Origin: CAYLNK01 sp964384675
Lineage (GTDB): Bacteria > Acidobacteriota > Thermoanaerobaculia > UBA5066
Length of the DNA stretch: 10,707 nucleotides
Direction of reading: 5' to 3'
NCBI GenBank assembly: GCA_964384675.1
Contig: CAYLNK010000239.1
Location: 1-10,707, forward strand
The position numbers were made by a program, and so were the translations under genes. The notes beneath the pieces are model-generated. The model had not been told where the DNA came from. It saw only the letters and a list, made by a program, of their open reading frames with translations, and did not search any database. The stretch's first letter is position 1. The number at the start of each line of letters is the position of its first letter. This document shows, piece after piece, positions 5,020-10,707 of this stretch.

Positions 5020-7136
5020 AACGCGCCCGCGCCCTCACGCTCACCCGCCGGCCCGACGGCATCGGCGTCCTGACGCTCGACACCCCCGACGGCCCGATCA
5101 ACGTCCTCTCGAGGGAGCTCTTCACCGAGATGCGCGACCGGCTCGACGAGATCGAGAAGGACGACGCGATCCGCGCGGTGGTCCTGGCCAGCGGCAAGTC
5201 CGACAACTTCATCGGCGGCGCCAACGTCAAGCAGCTCCTCGCCATCACCGACGCCGGAGAGGCCGAGGATTTCTCCCGCCGCGGGCAGGCGCTCCTCGAC
5301 CGGATCGAGGAGAGCCGCAAGCCGTTCGTGGCGGCGATCCACGGAGCCGCGCTCGGCGGCGGCCTCGAGATCGCGCTCGCCTGCGCCTACCGCCTCGCGA
5401 CCGACCACCCGAAGACGCAGCTCGCCCAGCCGGAGGTGATGCTCGGCCTCCTGCCCGGGGGCGGCGGGACGCAGCGGCTGCCGCGCCTGATCGGGCTCGA
5501 GCGGGCGCTCCCGATTCTCCTCACCGGCCAGCGCCTCCGCGCGAAGCAGGCGCTCCGGTACGGCCTCGTGGACGCCCTCACGTCGCCGGGAGGCCTCGTC
5601 GAGACGGCGGCGAAGGCCGCCCTCGCGCTCGCGGACCGGAAGCTGGCCCGTGCCGACAAGAAGCCGGCCTACACGCCGATCCTGGAGATCGGGCCGGTGC
5701 GCGGGATCGTCCTCGGCAAGGCGCGGACGGACGTCCTGAAGAAGACCCGCGGCCTCTACCCCGCCCCGATCTACATCCTCGACTGCGTCGAGGAGGGCCT
5801 GAAGCACTCGATGGCGCGCGGGCTCCAGAAGGAGAGCGAGCTCTTCGGCACGCTCGTGGCGAGCGCCGGCTCGAAGAACCTGATCCGGCTGTTCCTGGCG
5901 ATGACCGATCTGAAGAAGATCCCCGAGGCCGCGCTGCCCCGGCCGGTGCGGAAGCTCGGCGTCCTCGGCGCCGGCTTCATGGGCGAGGGGATCGCGTCCG
6001 TCTCGCTCGGGCTGAACCCGGTCGTCCTGAAGGACGCCTTCCCCGACTCGCTCTCCCGCGCGGCGAAGAGCCTGTACAAGAGCCTCGAGAAGAGGGTGAA
6101 GTCCGGCTCCCTCGCCAAGGCCGAACGGGACCGTCAGTGGAGCGGCCTGCAGCTCACCCTGGAGGCGTCGAGCGTCAAGGCGTGCGACCTCGTCATCGAG
6201 GCGGTCTTCGAAGACCTCGACCTGAAGCGGAAGGTGCTGGCCGAGACGGAGGCCCTGATCGCGGAGGACGCGGTCTTCGCCTCGAACACGTCGGCCCTCC
6301 CGATCGGCGCCATCGCGCGGAACGCCGTCCACCCGGGGCGCGTCCTCGGGATGCACTACTTCTCCCCGGTCCCGAAGATGCCCCTCCTCGAGATCGTCAT
6401 CGGCGACGCGACGGAGGAGTGGGCCGTCGCCACGGCGCGGGCGTACGGGATCGCCCAGGGGAAGACGGTCATCGCCGTGAAGGACGGCCCCGGCTTCTAC
6501 ACGAGCCGCATCCTCGCCCCGTACATGAACGAGGCGATCACGCTCCTCGAGGAGGGGGCCGAGATCGCCTCGCTCGACCGCGCGCTGAAGGACTTCGGCT
6601 TCCCGGTGGGCCCGGTGGCGCTCCTGGACGAGGTCGGCATCGACGTCGCCGCGCACGTCTCGAAAGACCTCGGCAACGCGTTCCGCAAGCGGGGTCTCGC
6701 CCCGTCCGAGACTCTCCACCGTCTCTTCGAGGCGGGCTACAAGGGGCGGAAGAACGGGAAGGGCTTCTACCGGTACACGAGCGAGAAGAAGAAGGAGGTC
6801 AACGAGGAGATCTACACCTTCTTCGGCGGCGTCGACCGGAAGGACCTGAAGTCCGACGCGATGGCGGAGCGCCTGACGCTGATGATGGTGAACGAGGCCG
6901 TCCACTGCCTGGGCGAGGGGATCCTCGCGTCGGCTCGCGACGGCGACGCCGGAGCCATCCTGGGCCTCGGCTTCCCGCCGTTCCGGGGCGGGCCGTTCCG
7001 TTACGTCGACGAGACCGGGATCGCCGAGGTGGTCGAGAAGCTGGCGTCCTTCGCCGGCACGCACGGCCCCCGCTTCAAGCCGGCGCCGCTGCTCCTGAAG
7101 ATGGCGAAGACGGGAAAGAGGTTCCACGCGGAATGA
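5016..7136 (+). CDS. fadJ: Fused enoyl-CoA hydratase / 3-hydroxyacyl-CoA dehydrogenase, FadJ/HADHA type
   Basis: This 706-residue bifunctional enzyme hydrates 2-enoyl-CoA and oxidises 3-hydroxyacyl-CoA with NAD+. The N-terminal crotonase domain (about 1-190) has the oxyanion-hole segments G-G-A-N-V (67-71) and H-G-A-A-L-G-G-G (109-116). Its two catalytic acids are Glu118 and Glu140 (Q-P-E-V-M-L-G). After a linker, the Rossmann fold starts at G-V-L-G-A-G-F-M-G (315-323). The dehydrogenase dyad is His447 in G-M-H-Y-F-S-P-V-P and Glu459, twelve residues later as in FadB. The C-terminal helical domains carry K-D-G-P-G-F-Y-T-S-R-I, G-Y-K-G-R-K-N-G-K-G-F-Y and G-L-G-F-P-P-F-R-G-G-P-F, more like mitochondrial HADHA than E. 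coli FadB. The GTG start at 5016 overlaps the thiolase TGA (GTGA), with GGAG (5007-5010) five bases upstream. Length matches the family. Confidence 0.94.
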   Translation: MKRARALTLTRRPDGIGVLTLDTPDGPINVLSRELFTEMRDRLDEIEKDDAIRAVVLASGKSDNFIGGANVKQLLAITDAGEAEDFSRRGQALLDRIEESRKPFVAAIHGAALGGGLEIALACAYRLATDHPKTQLAQPEVMLGLLPGGGGTQRLPRLIGLERALPILLTGQRLRAKQALRYGLVDALTSPGGLVETAAKAALALADRKLARADKKPAYTPILEIGPVRGIVLGKARTDVLKKTRGLYPAPIYILDCVEEGLKHSMARGLQKESELFGTLVASAGSKNLIRLFLAMTDLKKIPEAALPRPVRKLGVLGAGFMGEGIASVSLGLNPVVLKDAFPDSLSRAAKSLYKSLEKRVKSGSLAKAERDRQWSGLQLTLEASSVKACDLVIEAVFEDLDLKRKVLAETEALIAEDAVFASNTSALPIGAIARNAVHPGRVLGMHYFSPVPKMPLLEIVIGDATEEWAVATARAYGIAQGKTVIAVKDGPGFYTSRILAPYMNEAITLLEEGAEIASLDRALKDFGFPVGPVALLDEVGIDVAAHVSKDLGNAFRKRGLAPSETLHRLFEAGYKGRKNGKGFYRYTSEKKKEVNEEIYTFFGGVDRKDLKSDAMAERLTLMMVNEAVHCLGEGILASARDGDAGAILGLGFPPFRGGPFRYVDETGIAEVVEKLASFAGTHGPRFKPAPLLLKMAKTGKRFHAE

Positions 7137-8743
7137 GATCGATCTACTTCACGGAAGAGCACGACCTGTTCCGGGACGCGGTGCGGGGCTTCTTCGAGAC
7201 CGAGGTCGCCCCGCACGCCGACGCCTGGGAGGAGGCCCGGCGGATCCCGCGCGAGATCTGGCCGAAGATGGCCGAGCGCGGCTTCCTGGGGATCCTCTTC
7301 CCCGAGACGTACGGCGGCACCGCGGCCGACATCTTCTACGCGGTGGCGTTCCTCGAGGAGCTCCCCCGCTCGCGGATGGGCGGCTTCGCCGCCGCCGTCA
7401 CCGTGCAGGAGTTCATCGCCACCGGCGCGATCCTCCGCCAGGGAACCGAGGAGCTGAAGCAGCGGTACCTGGTGCCGTCGATCGAGGGGCGCAAGGTCGG
7501 CGCGATCTGCATCTCCGAGCCGGACACCGGCTCGGACGTGGCGGCGATCCGGACCAGCGCCGTGCGCGACGGCGACTCGTGGGTGGTGAACGGCGCCAAG
7601 ACGTGGATCACGAACGGCGTCTACGGCGACTTCTACGTCGTGGCCGTGAAGACCGACCCGACCGCCGGAGCCCAGGGGATCAGCCTCCTCGCCTTCGACT
7701 CCGACCTCCCCGGCATCCGGGCGACGAAGCTGAAGAAGATGGGCTGGCACTCCTCGGACACCGCCGAGATCGTCTTCGAGGACGTGCGCGTCCCGGCGTC
7801 GGCTCTCGTCGGGCGCGAGAACATGGGCTTCTTCTACATCATGCAGACGTTCGCGCTGGAGCGGATCTCGGCGGCGGCCACCGGCGTCGGCGGCGCGCTC
7901 CTCGCCCTCGAGGAGACGAAGAAGTACATGGAGAGCCGTCAGGCGTTCGGGCGGCCGATCGCCAAGTTCCAGGCCCTCCGCCATCGCCTGGCCGACCTCG
8001 CCACCGAGGTGGAGGCGGCGCGCCAGCTCGTCTACCACACGGCGTGGCTCTACCAGCAGGGGGAGCCGGCGATCCGCGAGTCGTCGATGGCGAAGCTCTA
8101 CTCGTCCGAGCTCGCCAACCGGGTCGTCGACGCGTGCGTGCAGATGTACGGCGGCTTCGGCTACGTCGAGGAGTACCCGATGGCGCGCTTCTATCGCGAC
8201 GCGCGCGTCGGGACGATCGTCGCCGGGACCAGCGAGATCATGCGGGAGATCATCGCCAAGGTGGAGATCGACGGGATGCGCTTCACGTCGATCGAGGACC
8301 GCGAGCCGCCGGCGGAGATAACGTCGATGGAGTCGGCGCCGGTGTCGTCGAGCCCGACCGCTGCTGGTTCCGCCGCTCCTGCGGCGCCGCCAGTCCCGGG
8401 CGGGCCCGCCGCGTCCGGGCCGCTCACGCTGGCGTCCCTCTTCGAGTCGCTCCCGGCGCGGATCCGGCCGGAGCGGACCGAAGGGTGGACGTCGCGCTTC
8501 CACTTCCTGTTCACCGGCTCCGACACGCCGGAGTGGACGGTCGCGATCGACGGAGCGGCGTGCGAGGTGTCGCGCGGGCTCTCGGGCGCGCCCGACTGCA
8601 CGATCACGACGACCGAGGACGTCTACCTCGGGATCGAGACCGGCAAGGAGAACCCGCAGGCCGCGTACATCACCGGCAAGGTGAAGATCTCGAACCTCTC
8701 CGAGATGATGCGTTACATCAAGTCGTTCAAGCCGGCGGCATGA
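7133..8743 (+). CDS. Acyl-CoA dehydrogenase with fused C-terminal SCP2 sterol-carrier domain
   Basis: This 536-residue protein has two parts. Residues 1-about 380 are a full FAD-dependent acyl-CoA dehydrogenase: I-S-E-P-D-T-G-S-D near 126-134, W-I-T-N-G, S-R-Q-A-F-G-R-P-I in the FAD-binding helix region, Y-G-G-F-G-Y-V-E-E-Y-P and A-G-T-S-E-I-M-R-E. The last motif has Ala where medium- and short-chain enzymes carry the catalytic Glu. As in long-chain and isovaleryl-CoA dehydrogenases, the base is probably Glu243 in A-L-E-R-I. A Pro/Ala/Ser-rich linker (about 388-430) leads to an SCP2-type lipid-binding domain (432-536) with F-H-F-L-F-T-G, D-C-T-I-T-T-T-E-D and a closing I-T-G-K-V-K-I-S-N-L helix region. 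The SCP2 part may present bulky or branched acyl-CoAs. Electrons presumably pass to ETF, which is not encoded here. Start ATG 7133 overlaps the previous TGA (ATGA), and the ORF ends in ATGA with the next gene. Confidence 0.92.
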   Translation: MRSIYFTEEHDLFRDAVRGFFETEVAPHADAWEEARRIPREIWPKMAERGFLGILFPETYGGTAADIFYAVAFLEELPRSRMGGFAAAVTVQEFIATGAILRQGTEELKQRYLVPSIEGRKVGAICISEPDTGSDVAAIRTSAVRDGDSWVVNGAKTWITNGVYGDFYVVAVKTDPTAGAQGISLLAFDSDLPGIRATKLKKMGWHSSDTAEIVFEDVRVPASALVGRENMGFFYIMQTFALERISAAATGVGGALLALEETKKYMESRQAFGRPIAKFQALRHRLADLATEVEAARQLVYHTAWLYQQGEPAIRESSMAKLYSSELANRVVDACVQMYGGFGYVEEYPMARFYRDARVGTIVAGTSEIMREIIAKVEIDGMRFTSIEDREPPAEITSMESAPVSSSPTAAGSAAPAAPPVPGGPAASGPLTLASLFESLPARIRPERTEGWTSRFHFLFTGSDTPEWTVAIDGAACEVSRGLSGAPDCTITTTEDVYLGIETGKENPQAAYITGKVKISNLSEMMRYIKSFKPAA

Positions 8744-9822
8744 CCCTTCCGCTCTCGGGCACGCTCGTCCTCGATCTCTCCCGGATGCTGCCGGGCGCCG
8801 TCCTGGTGCGGAGCCTCGTCGACCTCGGCGCGCGGGTCATCAAGGTGGAGGAGCCGGGCGCCGGCGACACGATGCGGCACTCGCCCCCGCTCGTGGACGG
8901 CGTCTCCACCGGCTTCGCGGCCTTCTTCCGGGGCGTCGAGTCGGTGGCGCTCGACCTCCAGTCCGCGGCCGGCGCGGCCGCGCTCCGCCGGCTGGTGAAG
9001 CAGGCGGACGTGGTGGTGGAGAGCTTCCGCCCCGGCACGCTCGCGCGCTGGGGCCTCTCCCACGAACGGCTCCTGGCGCTGAACGGCGGCCTGGTGATCG
9101 CGTCGCTCACCGGCTTCGGGAAGGACGGCCCGACGGAGCCGGGCCACGACCTGAACTTCGTCGGCCTGGCGGGCCTCCTGTCTCAGCTCGGCGCGGACGG
9201 AGTGCCCGGCATCCAGATCGCCGACGTGACGGCGGGCCTCCTCGCGACCTCCTCGATCCTGGCCGCGCTCCTCGCGCGCCACCGCACCGGCCGCGGCCAG
9301 GTGATCGACCAGCCGCTGGCGCTCGCGCCGCTGCCGTTCCTCACCTGGACCCTCACGAACGCCGCGCTCGGGAAGAGCGGCGCCGCGGAGGAGATCCTCG
9401 GCGGCGTGACGCCGTCGTACCGGCTCTACACCTGCGCGGACGGCGAGCGGATCGCGGTCGGCGCGCTGGAGCCGAAGTTCTGGGTCGGGCTGCTCGCACT
9501 CCTGGAGCTGCCCGAGATGATGAGCGACGCGTTCGACACCGGAGCCGCGGGCGCCGAGGCGACGGACGCGATCGAGCGCCGTTTCGCGACGAGACCGCGG
9601 GCCGATTGGCTGTCGCTCGCCCGCTCGGGTGACCTCCCGGTCACGGCGGTGCGCAGCCTCGAGGAGGCCGCCGCCGACCCGAGCCTGGTGCCGGTGCCGC
9701 CGTACCACGGCGTGGAGGGAACGCGGCGCCCGCTACCGCCGCCGCCCGCTCTCGGGGAGCACACCGAGCGGGTGCTGCGGGAGATCGGCCTCGCCGCGGA
9801 CGAGATCGCGACGCTCCGGTAG
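8740..9822 (+). CDS. CaiB/BaiF (family III CoA-transferase) protein, probably alpha-methylacyl-CoA racemase
   Basis: This 360-residue family III CoA-transferase fold protein has an N-terminal L-S-G-T-L-V-L-D-L-S-R, G-A-R-V-I-K-V-E-E-P-G, V-A-L-D-L, S-F-R-P-G-T, T-G-F-G-K-D-G-P and the C-terminal G-E-H-T-E-R-V-L motif. True CoA-transferases of the family usually lack a His at the G-H-D position. Here G-H-D-L-N-F (His136) plus A-D-V-T-A-G (Asp162) match the two acid/base catalytic residues of alpha-methylacyl-CoA racemases, which epimerise the C2 methyl of branched acyl-CoAs such as pristanoyl-CoA. Length is also that of bacterial racemases. The gene is last in the operon and starts in an ATGA overlap with the dehydrogenase gene, so it would supply the (2S) epimer that acyl-CoA dehydrogenases accept. 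A transferase activity remains possible. The stop TAG is directly followed by the stop of the convergent gene. Confidence 0.86.
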   Translation: MTLPLSGTLVLDLSRMLPGAVLVRSLVDLGARVIKVEEPGAGDTMRHSPPLVDGVSTGFAAFFRGVESVALDLQSAAGAAALRRLVKQADVVVESFRPGTLARWGLSHERLLALNGGLVIASLTGFGKDGPTEPGHDLNFVGLAGLLSQLGADGVPGIQIADVTAGLLATSSILAALLARHRTGRGQVIDQPLALAPLPFLTWTLTNAALGKSGAAEEILGGVTPSYRLYTCADGERIAVGALEPKFWVGLLALLELPEMMSDAFDTGAAGAEATDAIERRFATRPRADWLSLARSGDLPVTAVRSLEEAAADPSLVPVPPYHGVEGTRRPLPPPPALGEHTERVLREIGLAADEIATLR

Positions 9823-10707
9823 TCAGGCGCCGCGGCGGTCGGCCCACCCGTTCAGGGTCCGGATCAGCTCCTCCGGCTCGAACGGCTTGGCGACGTGGCC
9901 GTCCATCCCCGCCTCCACGAGACGCCGGACGTCGTCCGGATCGCCGTGCGCCGTCATCGCCAGGACCGGCAGGCCTCGGAGCCTCGGGTCCTGCCGCAGC
10001 CTCCGCACGGTCTCGATCCCGCCGAGGCGCGGCATCTCGACGTCGAGGAGGACGACGTCGACGGGAGCGTCCGCGGCCAGCCGTGCGAGCGCCTCCTCGC
10101 CGTCCGACGCCTCGACCACCTCGAAGCCGGCCCGGGTGAGCACCTCGGAGGCGAGCGCGCGGCCGATCGCGTCGTCGTCGGCGAGGAGGACGCGCCGGGC
10201 GGGCGTGGCGTCACGGCGTGTCGCGGCTTCCGTCGCGACTCTCGACGCGACCGGAGCGCGGAACTCTCCCGTGTCCTCGTACTCGAAACGGATCCCGAGC
10301 CGCGCCGCCAGGACGTCGAAGATCGCGTCCTCGCCGTACGGCTTGAAGATCACGTCGTCGGCCCCGTCGGCACGCAGCGGGGCGGCCTCCTCCTCGAGGA
10401 CGCTCGCCGTCAGCCCGACGATCACCGTCCGCGGCGCCCCGCGCGTCTCTTCCTCGCGGATGCGCCGCGTCGCTTCGCGGCCATCCATCACCGGCATCCG
10501 CACGTCCATGAAGACGAGCTCCGGCCTGAAGGCGCGGACCGCGTCGAGCGCCTTCGCCCCGTCCTCCGCCTCCCGTACGTCGACGCCCACGGACGTCAGG
10601 AGCCGCGTCAGGAGCGTGCGGTTCTCGGGCGTGTCGTCCACGACGAGGACGCGCGGGGGCCGCTGGCCGGGCGCGAGCCGCGCCACCCGCCGCGGCGCCG
10701 GGCCCAC
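9823..10707 (-). CDS. C-terminal part of a probable hybrid histidine kinase: two receiver domains (5' end outside window)
   Basis: The 294 visible residues run to a TGA at 9825-9823. Receiver 1 (about 19-140) has Asp24-Asp25, phospho-acceptor Asp68 in F-M-D-V-R-M-P-V-M-D-G, Thr100 and Lys122. Receiver 2 (about 171-288) has Asp177-179, Asp222 in L-L-D-V-E-M-P, Thr252 and Lys274. All phosphorylation residues are present in both. The lead-in A-P-G-Q-R-P-P-R-V-L-V-V-D-D-T-P-E-N-R and the A-R-L-G-I-R-F-E-Y-E-D after receiver 1 are characteristic of receivers placed after the HATPase domain of long hybrid sensor kinases. The kinase core should therefore lie beyond the right edge. The GTG at the very edge (10707-10705) is probably internal, because the A-P-G-Q segment is normally preceded by kinase sequence. 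No DNA-binding output domain is present, which suggests phosphorelay to another protein. A free-standing tandem receiver is the alternative. Confidence 0.85.
   Translation of the reverse strand: MGPAPRRVARLAPGQRPPRVLVVDDTPENRTLLTRLLTSVGVDVREAEDGAKALDAVRAFRPELVFMDVRMPVMDGREATRRIREEETRGAPRTVIVGLTASVLEEEAAPLRADGADDVIFKPYGEDAIFDVLAARLGIRFEYEDTGEFRAPVASRVATEAATRRDATPARRVLLADDDAIGRALASEVLTRAGFEVVEASDGEEALARLAADAPVDVVLLDVEMPRLGGIETVRRLRQDPRLRGLPVLAMTAHGDPDDVRRLVEAGMDGHVAKPFEPEELIRTLNGWADRRGA

Noticed and set aside
4953..7127. Long minus-strand open frame opposite the fadJ-type gene
   Set aside because: No recognisable domain, and it is antisense to a gene with intact catalytic motifs. It is a product of base composition.
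7579..8739. Long plus-strand frame inside the dehydrogenase gene, continuous with the racemase frame
   Set aside because: Only the part from ATG 8740 shows the family III CoA-transferase fold. The upstream part is Arg-rich shadow sequence.
7133..8743. Loss of the catalytic glutamate in the acyl-CoA dehydrogenase (Ala in A-G-T-S-E-I)
   Set aside because: Long-chain and isovaleryl-CoA dehydrogenases also lack Glu at that position and use one in an earlier helix. Glu243 in A-L-E-R-I fits that role.
10660..10707. GTG at the right edge as the true start of a stand-alone tandem response regulator
   Set aside because: The A-P-G-Q...V-L-V-V-D-D lead-in is typical of receivers that follow a kinase domain, so the frame most likely continues beyond the window.
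1..10707. Insertion sequences, CRISPR arrays, tRNA or rRNA genes, integrase or phage genes
   Set aside because: I saw no terminal repeats with transposase motifs, no regularly spaced repeats, no cloverleaf-like or rRNA-like sequence, and no phage-type proteins.

Overview
The window is very GC-rich and nearly every codon ends in G or C. It contains no rRNA, tRNA, insertion sequence, integrase or CRISPR array. Gene style suggests a high-GC free-living bacterium: four-base gene overlaps, promoters abutting start codons, a DUF6036-type nucleotidyltransferase pair, mitochondrial-like beta-oxidation enzymes and a long hybrid kinase. Acidobacteriota or a similar environmental phylum is my best guess, but nothing here proves a taxon.

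Layout. Positions 1-258 hold the tail of a possible SGNH/GDSL hydrolase. A short intergenic stretch with a 12-bp palindrome and a promoter-like sequence precedes a 131-residue orphan protein (339-734). Next is a PLP-dependent beta-eliminating lyase of 460 residues (878-2260); its diagnostic active-site residues say tryptophanase rather than tyrosine phenol-lyase. A two-gene unit follows (2281-2562 and 2552-3076): a small helical protein and a DUF6036/AbiEii-like nucleotidyltransferase, overlapping by 11 bases. It could be a toxin-antitoxin-like module. On the minus strand, 3090-3629 encodes an exported SnoaL/NTF2-like protein, divergent from the operon on its right.

The core of the window is a four-gene plus-strand operon (3694-9822). 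It encodes a FadI-type thiolase, a FadJ/HADHA-type enoyl-CoA hydratase/3-hydroxyacyl-CoA dehydrogenase, an acyl-CoA dehydrogenase fused to a C-terminal SCP2 lipid-binding domain, and a CaiB/BaiF-family protein that looks like an alpha-methylacyl-CoA racemase. Every junction is a four-base overlap (GTGA, ATGA, ATGA), so translation is probably coupled. Together they supply a full beta-oxidation turn (dehydrogenation, hydration, second dehydrogenation, thiolysis). The racemase and the SCP2 domain suggest that 2-methyl-branched or otherwise bulky acyl-CoAs are among the substrates, a combination reminiscent of peroxisomal branched-chain oxidation.

The right end (9823-10707, minus strand) is the C-terminal part of a probable hybrid histidine kinase with two receiver domains. 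It meets the operon stop to stop with no spacer.

The most interesting points are the ACAD-SCP2 fusion next to a racemase, two genes whose -10-like boxes sit exactly six bases before the start codon (probable leaderless mRNAs), the mixed tryptophanase/tyrosine phenol-lyase signature, and the nucleotidyltransferase pair. I see no clearly unprecedented system.
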